From Paenibacillus phocaeensis (lineage in GTDB: Bacteria; Bacillota; Bacilli; Paenibacillales; Paenibacillaceae): a stretch of DNA of 64,000 bases. Every line of letters starts with the position of its first letter. The stretch's first letter is position 1. The DNA lies in NCBI RefSeq assembly GCF_900021165.1, contig NZ_FCOQ01000022.1:120195-184194 (forward strand). The letters run 5' to 3'. Under the pieces are notes generated by a model. It had not been told where the DNA came from and searched no databases. It worked only from the letters and a program-made list of their open reading frames with translations. This document shows, piece by piece, positions 1-8,374 of this stretch. The translations under genes were made by a program, and so were the position numbers.

Positions 1-36
1 TGAAGTGTGTAGGCACTTCAAACCGCCGTACCAACC

Positions 37-65
37 AAAAACGGACCCTTACAAGGTCCGTTTTT
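37..65. terminator. Bidirectional terminator
   Basis: An 11-bp perfect stem, AAAAACGGACC paired with GGTCCGTTTTT, has a 7-nt loop and an A-run/T-run on its two sides, so it can work on either strand. The stop codon of the minus-strand HAD gene lies in the loop. A second small inverted repeat (1-20, arms TGAAGTG/CACTTCA) precedes it without a T-run. Confidence 0.8.
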
Positions 66-816
66 GCCGTTCGGCATGATGTATCTGATTGAAGATCACG
101 CGAGGCACTTCCTCCAGCGAAGTGACCGTATGCATTTCCATATCCCCGTCATGCTGAAGTTCCACGAGGTTGTACAGCCACTCATTGGGGATTTTAATAT
201 AAATCGCTTTGATTCCGGCGGAGAGGGCAGGCATGACATCGGTGCGCAAGCTGTTGCCGATCATCCAAGTCCGGTTGCGGTCAAAATTACGTGCCTGGAG
301 GATTTCCTCCAGGGCTTCGGCATTTTTGTGCTGGCGAATGTAGATTCGGTCCTGAAAATAATCGGCCAACCGCATCTGCTCAATCTTACGCTCCTGGATC
401 ACGGTTTCCCCGCCGGTGTACAAATGAAGCTCATGACCTTGGCTGCGCAGGAGATTTAGCGTTTCGACCATCCCGGGATACGGCTCGATCGGCTGCTCGT
501 ATACGCTGAGTCCCAGCTTCATCAACCGGTTCTCCTCCTCGGGGAGCCCCTTTCGTCCTGTCAACCGCGCGTAATAGCGATAGGTGTCGACCAGCGACTC
601 CGGGAAATGCGAGCTGGCAAATCCGATTTGATGGACGCCGGCCACATCGATTTCCGTTTGTTTCTCGCGGATTTCCTTCGTTGAAATGCCGTACGGTTTA
701 TACCAATCGGTCAGCAGATCCGCAAATTGATCGAGAATCAGATCAAAATATTTATTGCAATGGACCAGAGTATCATCCAAATCAAATATGACTTGTTGAA
801 GTAAGGTTTTATTCAT
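49..816 (-). CDS. HAD-superfamily hydrolase
   Basis: A 255-residue cytoplasmic haloacid-dehalogenase phosphohydrolase. Motif I is FDLDDTLV near residue 10 (nucleophile Asp and acid/base Asp), motif II is LYTGG around residue 134, and the C-terminal motif is the MIGNSLRTD segment near residue 186, which supplies the Mg-binding acidic residues. The helical cap between motifs I and II is typical of subclass I (phosphoglycolate phosphatase/YjjG-like). The start has AAGGAGTG about 10 nt upstream. It is a single gene ending in the terminator. The family acts on small phosphorylated metabolites; the substrate here cannot be told from sequence. Confidence 0.9.
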   Translation of the reverse strand: MNKTLLQQVIFDLDDTLVHCNKYFDLILDQFADLLTDWYKPYGISTKEIREKQTEIDVAGVHQIGFASSHFPESLVDTYRYYARLTGRKGLPEEENRLMKLGLSVYEQPIEPYPGMVETLNLLRSQGHELHLYTGGETVIQERKIEQMRLADYFQDRIYIRQHKNAEALEEILQARNFDRNRTWMIGNSLRTDVMPALSAGIKAIYIKIPNEWLYNLVELQHDGDMEMHTVTSLEEVPRVIFNQIHHAERQKRTL

Positions 817-924
817 AAGAACGGGTCACTCCTTATCCAAAGAAACGCTTGTCTATATGTCTAACTCTATCCTAACACAAGCGGAAGCGTCTCGCCAAAA
901 ACGAGCAGCCGACAGCCGAGCACC

Positions 925-1842
925 CTACAGTCGGATGTAAGATTCCAGGAACATCTGCAGCTCCGCCGCACCGTCCGGACGAATGCTGAACTTCTCCGTG
1001 TCCTGGGCGAGCAGGTGGATGCGCAGCAGGCCGGCGACGCGAAGCCGCATCAGGTCATGCATCAGTTGTTCCTTCGGCTCGCCTAAATCCCGCAGCATCT
1101 CCTGCATCGATTTCGGCTCGTCGGCGACGTAGCGGAGGAGGCGGAGACGCTGAGGCTCGGCCAACGCCCGGGTCAGACGCTTTAACACCATCGGGGGCTC
1201 GTCCTCATCGAGCTCCGGAATATCCAGCGGATATTGGATAAACAACACATTCTCATAGAAGACGTATGTATTGATCGGCCGAAAATGAATGGAGGGGGTC
1301 AACACCACTTGTTGGATTGGCTTCAGGGGCTCCAGCACCAGCCCTCCTGAGGCGTATTCAATCAGAGCGTCGGTGTCCATCTTCTGCAGAAGCGTATGCT
1401 TCTCGGCTGCATCTTCCTCCAGCAGCGGGAGAAATTGGTTTTCAATCGGACCGAAATAAAGCCGCTGCCAGCATTTCAACAACGGGATATAGCTGCGGCG
1501 AATCCGTTCTATAGTATCATTATTCACAGAGGGAATGTAGGATTTGGTGCGATGGCAAAGGGCTTCGACAGGGATTTCCGCGATATCGTTCAGAAAACGC
1601 GAGACCTCACCCGCTCCGTCACGTTCCAAAGCCCAAACGTACAATACGTCGTAATCGCTGAACGGGTAGTCGGCCGCTTCGGCGAATTGCCGCCGCTCCT
1701 CCGGTGTCAGGCGGGCATCGATCTCGGCGATCCATTCCGCCCCCACATCGAGATTGTTCACCCATTTTTGCGTTGTATATATCATAAAGCTGCTGATCAG
1801 TTCGTAGACCAAGGAATGGTCCACTTTCACATCATAGGCCAT
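925..1842 (-). CDS. ArsR-like winged-helix transcriptional regulator
   Basis: A 305-residue protein with a large N-terminal region of unknown fold and a C-terminal helix-turn-helix (about residues 220-290) with the ArsR-like pattern RLTRALAEPQRLRLLRYVAD followed by a recognition-helix-like stretch. No metal-binding Cys/His cluster typical of metal-sensing ArsR proteins is visible, so the N-terminal part may be the sensor. GGGAGG sits 9 nt before the ATG. It is divergent from the orphan-ATPase operon, with a 362-bp gap holding a promoter and a damaged small ORF. A role controlling that operon is only positional inference. The long N-terminal extension is unusual for the family. Confidence 0.75.
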   Translation of the reverse strand: MAYDVKVDHSLVYELISSFMIYTTQKWVNNLDVGAEWIAEIDARLTPEERRQFAEAADYPFSDYDVLYVWALERDGAGEVSRFLNDIAEIPVEALCHRTKSYIPSVNNDTIERIRRSYIPLLKCWQRLYFGPIENQFLPLLEEDAAEKHTLLQKMDTDALIEYASGGLVLEPLKPIQQVVLTPSIHFRPINTYVFYENVLFIQYPLDIPELDEDEPPMVLKRLTRALAEPQRLRLLRYVADEPKSMQEMLRDLGEPKEQLMHDLMRLRVAGLLRIHLLAQDTEKFSIRPDGAAELQMFLESYIRL

Positions 1843-1889
1843 GACAGAACAAACCTCCCAAAGATCTTTGCATTCAGATTCATTATGGC

Positions 1890-1918
1890 TTGTTAGGCAG
1901 GGGATTGTCTACTATAAT
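1890..1918 (+). promoter_or_regulatory. SigmaA-type promoter
   Basis: TTGTTA, a 17-nt spacer and TATAAT (1913-1918). The -10 hexamer overlaps the first ATG of the small ORF at 1917, so transcripts from here would start near 1925. That argues the promoter serves the downstream operon at 2205, or that the small ORF is not translated from that ATG. Confidence 0.55.
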
Positions 1919-2097
1919 GTTTAAGGATTATTCGGAAAAGATCAATTGGGGAAAAGTCGTCGAATTTTTGACGATTTTTCTTTGTTTTTTCACCCACGTT
2001 CATTCAGATTGCCGTCATTATCGTCGCCGATCTCAGCCAAAAGCTGCTGCTGAAATGGCCTTTCGGCCGGTGGTCGGTAAAAAAAGCGCAAATATGA
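1917..2097 (+). pseudogene. Small membrane protein gene with apparent frameshift
   Basis: Translating from ATG 1917 gives a charged start (MFKDYSEKINWGKVV) running into a hydrophobic stretch. After a T-rich run (about 1975-1990) the sensible reading continues in the +1-shifted frame as a hydrophobic segment (FIQIAVIIVADLSQ) and a basic C-terminus ending at TGA 2095-2097. Joined, this would be a roughly 60-residue single-span membrane protein. In the original frame the sequence turns into low-quality Arg/Ser-rich residues. It could be a pseudogene, a sequencing error in the homopolymer, or coincidence: there is no good ribosome site and the ATG lies inside a -10 box. Confidence 0.35.
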
Positions 2098-2204
2098 ACA
2101 GGCTGTAATGGATTTTCGCCGGTTTTTCCAATACACTAAAAGGTAAAGGAAAAAGGTAATCCTAATAATGCGAATTACCTCTTAGAGTTAAAGGAGAATC
2201 GGAT

Positions 2205-2939
2205 ATGATCAGAGTCAACCACTTGCAGAAAACAGTGGATGGGAATAAGAAGAAGGTGCTCCGCGAGATCAACGTCCAGTTTGGCGCGGGGGAGATGATC
2301 GGCGTTGTAGGCGCAAGCGGCAGCGGAAAGAGCATGCTTCTGCGCTGCTTGGCGCTTCGTGAACACTGGAACCGGGGAGACTATACGTGGAATGGGGACA
2401 AGGTGATTGAAGGCGGAGGGCGCGGCTCGCAGAAGTATCGCTCCCAATGCGCTTATCTTGAACAAAACCCCTCGCTGTATCCGGAGAAAACCGCGCTGAA
2501 GAACGTCCTGATCGGACAAGCGGGGCAAACTCCGCCGCTGCGTCGTCTCACCGGGATGGTGCGGTCGGACGATTACATGGGCGCGATGGACGAGCTGGAG
2601 AAATACGGCCTACTCGACAAAGCTCACGTGAAGGCCGGCAAGCTGAGCGGCGGCGAGCGCCAGCGTGTGGCGATCTGCCGGGCGTTGGTTCACGGAGCAA
2701 GCTTCCTGGCTGCGGACGAGCCGGTCATCGGCCTGGACCCCAAATCGGCGGAACGCGTACTGGAGACGTTGAAGGAGCTCTGCTCACAGCAGAACAAAAT
2801 CGTGATAGCGGCGCTGCCGCTGGAATTGGCGGAGCGTTATTGCACGCGGATCTGGGGACTCCATGAAGGAGAACTCAAGCTGGATGTGTCCGGACGGCGG
2901 TTGACGCCGGAAGATAAACGCCTGATTGATTTGGCATGA
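2205..2939 (+). CDS. Orphan ABC ATPase, PhnC-like
   Basis: A 244-residue ATP-binding cassette. Walker A is GASGSGKS (36-43), Q-loop Gln 87, signature LSGGERQR (147-154), Walker B ending in Asp171-Glu172, D-loop GLDP (176-179). The segment after the Q-loop (RRLTGM, then GLLDKA) and the RYCTRI stretch near 211 resemble phosphonate/phosphite importer ATPases (PhnC). The H-loop His of that family aligns with Leu204, so the catalytic switch histidine appears missing. No permease or binding protein is adjacent. AAAGGAGAA precedes the ATG. The stop overlaps the next start (ATGA), so it is translationally coupled to the lipoprotein. A regulatory rather than transport role is possible. Confidence 0.85.
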   Translation: MIRVNHLQKTVDGNKKKVLREINVQFGAGEMIGVVGASGSGKSMLLRCLALREHWNRGDYTWNGDKVIEGGGRGSQKYRSQCAYLEQNPSLYPEKTALKNVLIGQAGQTPPLRRLTGMVRSDDYMGAMDELEKYGLLDKAHVKAGKLSGGERQRVAICRALVHGASFLAADEPVIGLDPKSAERVLETLKELCSQQNKIVIAALPLELAERYCTRIWGLHEGELKLDVSGRRLTPEDKRLIDLA

Positions 2940-4210
2940 AACGAGTGATGCGTATGTTCACCAACCGGAGGATTACCGCTTGGGCAGGTGCTTGCCTGCT
3001 CCTGCTCTTGAGCGGCTGCAGTATTATCAGCGATCCGAAATCGTTAATGCAAACCCCGCAGCTCTCTACCGACCGCGCGTCGTTAATCAGCGTGATTAAG
3101 GCGGAGCTGAAAGGCGGAGAAATCGTCTCCCCGCGGGATGTTCGCAACATCAGCTCCATCCGTACGCCGGATTTGAACAACGACGGAATCAAAGAGGCCG
3201 TGGTGTTCTACGAAACGCCGGATGAAGCGGTACGGATTCACGGGATGATTTTGGAGCATCAAGGGGATTCTTGGGCGCTGAAGGTCCGGTTTGACGGCGA
3301 AGGCCAGGTCCTTGAGACCTTTGATTTGCTGGACCTGAACGGCGACGGCAGGCTGGAGATCATCGCCGGCTTCTCGAGCGGTTCCGATGAACTTCAGAAA
3401 GGCTTAACCATCTACACCTATGACGGCAACGAAGTCGAGAAAGCGATCGCGCTGCCGTATCACTATTTTATGGTGGATGATCTGAACAAGGACGGTATTC
3501 CCGACATTACGGTCGTGAACCTAAAGCGCGAGCAATATGCAACGGTCACGACGTATCAATATGACGGATCTTTCAAGGAATTAAGTCATCTGGAACTCGA
3601 CGATCCGATCACCGAGTATTATAATGCGGTCAGCGGCAACATCACGCCAAACTTGAAGGGCATTATACTTGATGCAACGGTAGGAACTCACTCGGCTTTC
3701 TCGACAGTCATCGTGATGAAAGACGGGGAGCTGATCAACCTGCTGCCTTCGCAGGATATGACATTGAAAGGATATCCGATCCTCAGCGGTGACGTGAATA
3801 ACGACGGCCTGCTGGAAATCGGCATGCTGGAGAAGCCTAAGGGCTGGGAGTATATTTCCTTCGATGAAATTCCGTGGCTGTTTTCGTATTATCAGTGGGA
3901 TGAGAAGGATGGGCTCAAATTCGTGATGCAGCAATACATGGATATGGCCGGGCGTTTCTACTTCAATTTCCCGAAGGAATGGCAAGGGAAGGTAACGATC
4001 GATACGAAATCGGACAAAAATGAGCACCTGATTTTCGTCAAGACCGATACGAACGAACCGGTGGCCGAAATCCGCTTCTTCACGCTGTCGGAATGGGAAC
4101 GGAACAAAGCGGATTGGGAGCTGCTTGCACGGGATGCCGATAAAGTGATCGGGTTCCTCAGCCATACGGATCTGAAAGTCAACAAAGGCGAGACGGAAAT
4201 CAAGCGTTAA
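2936..4210 (+). CDS. Lipoprotein with FG-GAP/VCBS-like Ca-site repeats
   Basis: A 424-residue exported lipoprotein: basic N-terminus, hydrophobic core and lipobox LLSGC with Cys28 as lipidation site. Four Asp-x-Asn-x-Asp-Gly loops (DLNNDG 79-84, DLNGDG 133-138, DLNKDG 182-187, DVNNDG 286-291), each followed by a hydrophobic beta strand, match the calcium loops of FG-GAP/VCBS beta-propeller repeats. The last 90 residues are a different, mixed region. Its start overlaps the ATPase stop by 4 nt, and a two-component system follows 28 nt after its end. It is expected on the outer face of the membrane, where it could bind a ligand or protein. Function unknown; a sensor accessory to the kinase is inference. 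Confidence 0.85.
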   Translation: MKRVMRMFTNRRITAWAGACLLLLLSGCSIISDPKSLMQTPQLSTDRASLISVIKAELKGGEIVSPRDVRNISSIRTPDLNNDGIKEAVVFYETPDEAVRIHGMILEHQGDSWALKVRFDGEGQVLETFDLLDLNGDGRLEIIAGFSSGSDELQKGLTIYTYDGNEVEKAIALPYHYFMVDDLNKDGIPDITVVNLKREQYATVTTYQYDGSFKELSHLELDDPITEYYNAVSGNITPNLKGIILDATVGTHSAFSTVIVMKDGELINLLPSQDMTLKGYPILSGDVNNDGLLEIGMLEKPKGWEYISFDEIPWLFSYYQWDEKDGLKFVMQQYMDMAGRFYFNFPKEWQGKVTIDTKSDKNEHLIFVKTDTNEPVAEIRFFTLSEWERNKADWELLARDADKVIGFLSHTDLKVNKGETEIKR

Positions 4211-4238
4211 GCTGTTTTTTGAAGAGGGGGCAACCAAA

Positions 4239-4937
4239 TTGAGCAAAGTGCTGATTTTGGAGGACGAGGAGTCCATCCGCAGTTTTATCGTGATTAACTT
4301 GAAACGGAACGGCTTCGACGTGCTCGAAGCGGCGGACGGCAATGAAGCGTTAAGCAAGCTGCAGAGCGTTCCGGACATTGATATCGCGCTTCTCGACGTG
4401 ATGGTGCCGGGGATTGACGGCTTTGAAGTGTGCCGCCGCATCCGCGAAACCAATGAACGGATCGGGATCATTTTCCTGACGGCCAAAGTCCAGGAGCAGG
4501 ACAAAGTCTATGCCTTGTCCGTCGGGGCGGATGATCATGTCAGCAAGCCGTTCAGCCCAACGGAGCTGATCGCCCGTATCCAGTCCCTGCTGCGCCGGGT
4601 GAACGTTTACCGCGAGAGCAGCGCGAAAGTGACGTTTACCTCGGGGCCGTTTACGTTGGATTTGATCTCCAAGCAATTTAAGAAAAATGGACAGTTGATC
4701 GAATTGACGCCAACGGAGTTTTCGTTGATTCAGTTTTTCCTGGAGAAGGAGAATACGCCGCTTAGCCGCGATTTGCTGCTCGACCATGTCTGGGGCAAGG
4801 AATATATGGGAGATCCGAAGATCGTGGACGTGAATATTCGCCGTCTGCGGCAGAAAATCGAAAGCAATCCGTCCGAACCGGCTTTCCTGCAAACCGTGTG
4901 GGGGCACGGTTATAAGTGGAAAGGCGAGGGACAATGA
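4239..4937 (+). CDS. OmpR/PhoB-family response regulator
   Basis: A 232-residue DNA-binding response regulator. The receiver domain (1-115) has the acidic pair at Glu9-Asp10 in LILEDEES, phosphoacceptor Asp53 in LLDVMVPG, and the conserved Lys in the SKPF motif. The C-terminal winged helix (about 130-230) carries the WGKEYMGDPKIVDVNIRRLR signature and ends in WGHGYKW. The start is TTG with GAGGGGG about 8 nt upstream. The stop overlaps the kinase start (ATGA). The signal sensed is unknown; the coupled lipoprotein/ATPase genes are the first place to look for it. Confidence 0.95.
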   Translation: MSKVLILEDEESIRSFIVINLKRNGFDVLEAADGNEALSKLQSVPDIDIALLDVMVPGIDGFEVCRRIRETNERIGIIFLTAKVQEQDKVYALSVGADDHVSKPFSPTELIARIQSLLRRVNVYRESSAKVTFTSGPFTLDLISKQFKKNGQLIELTPTEFSLIQFFLEKENTPLSRDLLLDHVWGKEYMGDPKIVDVNIRRLRQKIESNPSEPAFLQTVWGHGYKWKGEGQ

Positions 4938-6358
4938 TCAAAAAAGGGATTGGCCGGCAAATTGTCTTACACTACTTTATCGTCGTCTTCGTAACCTTGT
5001 TTATGGTCGAGATTATCTTCACGCTGACCATTCGCATGTATTATTACGATACGATCTATAACCATATGTCCAATCATTCCATGTGGGCTTCCGACTACTT
5101 CCAGAAGTTCGTCCGGTTGAACGTGGAAGGGGATCCGGATTATTTTACGGAGATGCTGCGTACTTTCGAGCTCGACAACACCGAGCTGATGATTCTGGAT
5201 CAAAGCGGCGAGGTGAAGGCCAGCACGAACGCGTTCCAGGCGGACAAAGCGATTCAGACCAGCGACGTCCCGCAAGCGTTAGCCGGGAACGTCGGCAAAT
5301 GGATCGGCCGGCAGTCGGCGACCGGCGAGCTGGTGATGGCGGTATCGCGACCGCTGCAGATTCAAGGCCAGACGCAATATATCGTCCGCTATGTCACTTC
5401 AATGGAGTCGGTAAATTCTAAGCTGCTGAACCTGACGTTTATGTCGATCGCCGTATCGGCTGCCGTCCTTGCGCTGGTTACGCTGTTCAGTATCGGTTTG
5501 GCGAACTCGATCGTTAAGCCCATTAACAATATTCGGGCGGTATCGGCACAGATGGCCCGCGGCAAATTCGATGCGCGGATCAAAGGCAATTACCGGTACG
5601 AGTTAGGCGAACTGGCTGCAACTTTGAACTATATGGCGGAGGAGATCGTTCGCAGCAATCAGATCAAGGACGATTTCATCTCTTCGATCTCGCACGAGTT
5701 ACGTACGCCGCTGACCGGGATCAAAGGCTGGAGCGAGACGTTGACGTCCGGGGGCTTCGATCCCGAGGAGACGAAGATCGGAGTGGGGATCATCGCCAAG
5801 GAAACCGACCGCTTGATCGGGCTTGTGGAGGAGATCCTCGATTTCTCGAAGCTGCAATCCAATGAGATGAAGCTCGTCATCGGCGAGGTGAATCTGAAGG
5901 AACTGCTTCAGGAAACGATGTTAAACGTCTGGGCCAAGGCGGAGCAGAAGCAAATTCAGCTGAAGCTTGAAGATAAAACCGACGGCATTGCGATCGTCAG
6001 CGGAGATGGCAACCGCCTGAAGCAGGTATTTCTGAATTTGGTGGACAATGCGATCAAGTTCTCCCATGAGCAAAGCTGGATCCATCTCGTGATCGATCGC
6101 GTGGAGAACGAACGGGTCCGGATTGAAGTCATCGATACGGGGATTGGAATTAGCGAAGAGTATTTAAACAAAGTGAAAGACCGTTTCTTCCAGGTGAATC
6201 ACCAGGGAGGCGGTACCGGGCTGGGTCTGGCGATCAGCCAGCAACTGGTCGAACTGCATCACGGAGAAATGGAAATCCAAAGTGAGCTTGGTGTAGGGAC
6301 GACCGTTTCCGTGACATTGCCGCTGTTAAGCGACACTTTAGGAGAGAAGGGAACTTAG
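4934..6358 (+). CDS. Membrane sensor histidine kinase
   Basis: A 474-residue kinase. Transmembrane segments lie at about 11-33 and 166-190, flanking an extracellular domain of about 130 residues, followed by a HAMP linker (about 191-243), a HisKA dimerisation domain with phospho-acceptor His254 in SISHELRTPL, and an HATPase with the N-box (LVDNAIKFS), G1 (DTGIGI) and G2 (GGGTGLGLAI). I use ATG 4934, which overlaps the regulator stop and has GCGAGGG upstream; an in-frame ATG 18 nt earlier lacks this. It is the cognate partner of the preceding regulator. The extracellular region is PAS/Cache-like in length, but I cannot assign a ligand. Confidence 0.93.
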   Translation: MIKKGIGRQIVLHYFIVVFVTLFMVEIIFTLTIRMYYYDTIYNHMSNHSMWASDYFQKFVRLNVEGDPDYFTEMLRTFELDNTELMILDQSGEVKASTNAFQADKAIQTSDVPQALAGNVGKWIGRQSATGELVMAVSRPLQIQGQTQYIVRYVTSMESVNSKLLNLTFMSIAVSAAVLALVTLFSIGLANSIVKPINNIRAVSAQMARGKFDARIKGNYRYELGELAATLNYMAEEIVRSNQIKDDFISSISHELRTPLTGIKGWSETLTSGGFDPEETKIGVGIIAKETDRLIGLVEEILDFSKLQSNEMKLVIGEVNLKELLQETMLNVWAKAEQKQIQLKLEDKTDGIAIVSGDGNRLKQVFLNLVDNAIKFSHEQSWIHLVIDRVENERVRIEVIDTGIGISEEYLNKVKDRFFQVNHQGGGTGLGLAISQQLVELHHGEMEIQSELGVGTTVSVTLPLLSDTLGEKGT

Positions 6359-6360
6359 CG

Positions 6361-6903
6361 TTGATACCGCCCATTGATAAGCTAGAGACGGCTCAGGGGA
6401 CGTTTACCGTTTCTCTGGCCGGCGAAGAGGATTTAGCAGTTGTCAGACAGCTTTTGGTTGAGGCTGCGAACTGGATGCACGAGAACGGTGTCAAGCAATG
6501 GGATCCACAGCAATTCACCCCGGAATTGATTCAGAGTTATTACGAGAACAGGGAAATTTACCTGCTCCATGCCTCTGGCGAAGCCGCGGCGATGTTCACG
6601 CTGCAGGATTCGGACCCGGATTATTGGGGGGAACGCAATGTCCCTGGATACAGCTACCTGCATCGGCTGACGATTCGGTTGCCCTATCGCGGGCTCGGGC
6701 TGGGTGGAGAAATTTTGCGTTATGCTGCCAAGCGGTCCCGCGCGCTGCAACGCGCGGGCTTGCGGCTGGACTGCTGGAACCAGAACTTGAAGCTGAACCG
6801 GCTGTACCAGAGTTTAGGGTTCCAGCCTCAGGGAACCGGGAACTTAAACGGCCGTGAATTTAACTTATATCAGCTGGACGCTGATTTGTATTTCCAGAGC
6901 TAG
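6361..6903 (+). CDS. GNAT-family N-acetyltransferase
   Basis: A 180-residue acetyltransferase. The acetyl-CoA loop is the RLPYRGLGLGGEIL stretch near residues 105-118 (RGxGxG type), followed by the C-terminal NLKLNRLYQSLGFQ segment characteristic of GNAT enzymes. The start is TTG, 3 nt after the kinase stop, with GGAGAGAAGGG upstream, so it is probably the last gene of the ATPase-lipoprotein-kinase operon. The substrate is unknown; small-molecule or protein amine acetylation is possible. A large terminator follows. Confidence 0.88.
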   Translation: MIPPIDKLETAQGTFTVSLAGEEDLAVVRQLLVEAANWMHENGVKQWDPQQFTPELIQSYYENREIYLLHASGEAAAMFTLQDSDPDYWGERNVPGYSYLHRLTIRLPYRGLGLGGEILRYAAKRSRALQRAGLRLDCWNQNLKLNRLYQSLGFQPQGTGNLNGREFNLYQLDADLYFQS

Positions 6904-6920
6904 CCTCAGTAAAACCCCAA

Positions 6921-6966
6921 GGGGCCGCTTCGAAAGATTCTCCATGGATTCTTTCGAAGCGGCCCC
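6921..6966. terminator. Large bidirectional terminator
   Basis: A perfect 17-bp inverted repeat (arm GGGGCCGCTTCGAAAGA) with a 12-nt loop lies between the convergent acetyltransferase gene and glgC. There is an A-run before it and only a short pyrimidine stretch after it. Confidence 0.7.
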
Positions 6967-6974
6967 TGTTCTGG

Positions 6975-8192
6975 TTACGAGAGCAGCCCTTCGGCCCGAA
7001 GCCGGGGGGCATCATACACTTCTTGAAGTAAGCGCGAAGGCTGCGTCCGATTGAGCGGTTTGGCGAACACGGTATCGTAGGGGGCGACAACGTTGATCTC
7101 GCCAGGCTCCGCTTTAAGGACGGCTCCGTCTTTGATGATCGCGCCTTCTCCGATGATGGCCCGCTCGATGTAGACATTGCGGCCAATTTTAGCGCCGGGC
7201 ATGATGACGCTGTCCTTGATCCGGGAATACCGGCCGATCTCCGTGCCGCTGAAGATTACTGAACGTTCGGCATACCCCTCGAACGCGCAATAATCATGAA
7301 CCAGAGAAGAGGGGGCATGAACATTCCGCTTCTTGACCCACCCTTGCAGCATCGGAAGTTCCCGCGTAAACATCGGCCAATCCTCTCGTTGCAGCTTCCA
7401 CCCGGAAGACTCGACAAGCAGATCCATATGCGCTTCCCACAGACTTTGAACGGTTCCCACATCCCGCCAATAGCCCTGGAATTCATAAGCATGCAACGGC
7501 TCGCTTCCCGCCAGCATCTTCGGAATCAAATCCTTGCCGAAGTCATGACTGGAGTTGGGATTCGCTGCATCCTCTTCCAATTGCCGCTTCAAGAACTCCC
7601 ACTCGAACAAGTAAATCCCCATCGAAGCGAGATTGCTGGTTGGCTGGGCCGGTTTCTCTGCGAATTCGGTAATGCGGTTTCGTTCATCCCTGGACATCAC
7701 GCCAAACCGATGGGCTTCTTCCCACGGCACCGGCATCACTGAAATCGTCGCTTTGGCCTGATGACTGAGATGAAAATCCAGCATGTGACGGTAGTCCATA
7801 TGGTAAATATGGTCTCCCGAAAGGATAAGGACGTATTTGGGCGAATGGCCGTCAACAAATGCCATATTTTTGTAAATGGCGTCCGCCGTTCCCGCATATT
7901 CCTCAACGCCTTCCCGAGAAGCGGGGAGTAGCGTAATCCCGCCTTCCTCGGAGTGCGTCAGCTTCCAGGGTTCGCCTTCGCCGATATGCTCATGGAGCGA
8001 AGCCGCTTCGTATTGCGTGAGCACGCCAATCGTGTCGATCCCGGAATTGACGCAGTTGCTGAGAGGAAAATCGATGATCCGGTATTGTCCGCCAAAATGC
8101 ACGGCCGGTTTCGCCTGCTTGGTCGTCAGCGGAGACAATCTTCGTCCTTCCCCGCCGGCAAGAAGCATCGCAATACAGTCCTTTTTCCTCAT
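6975..8192 (-). CDS. glgC: Glucose-1-phosphate adenylyltransferase
   Basis: A 405-residue enzyme making ADP-glucose from ATP and glucose-1-phosphate, the committed step of glycogen synthesis. The N-terminal nucleotidyl loop [14 protein letters not shown], the IIDFPLSNC segment, the [11 protein letters not shown] catalytic Asp motif and FAEKP are all present. The C-terminal third is a left-handed beta-helix (hexapeptide-like repeats with [13 protein letters not shown]). I start at ATG 8192, preceded by GGGAGGG; an upstream in-frame ATG adds 13 unlikely residues. It is divergent from glgBA, with which it forms the pathway. No glgD paralogue is beside it. Confidence 0.95.
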   Translation of the reverse strand: MRKKDCIAMLLAGGEGRRLSPLTTKQAKPAVHFGGQYRIIDFPLSNCVNSGIDTIGVLTQYEAASLHEHIGEGEPWKLTHSEEGGITLLPASREGVEEYAGTADAIYKNMAFVDGHSPKYVLILSGDHIYHMDYRHMLDFHLSHQAKATISVMPVPWEEAHRFGVMSRDERNRITEFAEKPAQPTSNLASMGIYLFEWEFLKRQLEEDAANPNSSHDFGKDLIPKMLAGSEPLHAYEFQGYWRDVGTVQSLWEAHMDLLVESSGWKLQREDWPMFTRELPMLQGWVKKRNVHAPSSLVHDYCAFEGYAERSVIFSGTEIGRYSRIKDSVIMPGAKIGRNVYIERAIIGEGAIIKDGAVLKAEPGEINVVAPYDTVFAKPLNRTQPSRLLQEVYDAPRLRAEGLLS

Positions 8193-8297
8193 TTCATTTC
8201 CCTCCCGTATGTTTTTGTCTGTGTAGCACATACATTAAAGGATATAATGTAGTTGGAATAAAATATGGAAAACGAACGAAATTATTACATCATTATT

Positions 8298-8325
8298 TTG
8301 TATTTACTGAAATAATTTTTATAAT
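8298..8325 (+). promoter_or_regulatory. Promoter for glgBA
   Basis: TTGTAT, a 16-nt spacer and TATAAT, in an AT-rich divergent region 50 bp upstream of glgB. Confidence 0.5.
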
Positions 8326-8374
8326 CACTAAAGTTTCTTGAATTACTTTCATTTCGTGTGAGGGGGTGATTGGT

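Noticed and set aside
1..20. Inverted repeat TGAAGTG/CACTTCA at the window start
   Set aside because: Only 7 bp with no T-run, and its context is cut off; could be part of an outside gene.
3581..4504. Antisense open frame (307 codons) over the lipoprotein and response regulator
   Set aside because: Low-complexity product crossing two genes; no start signal.
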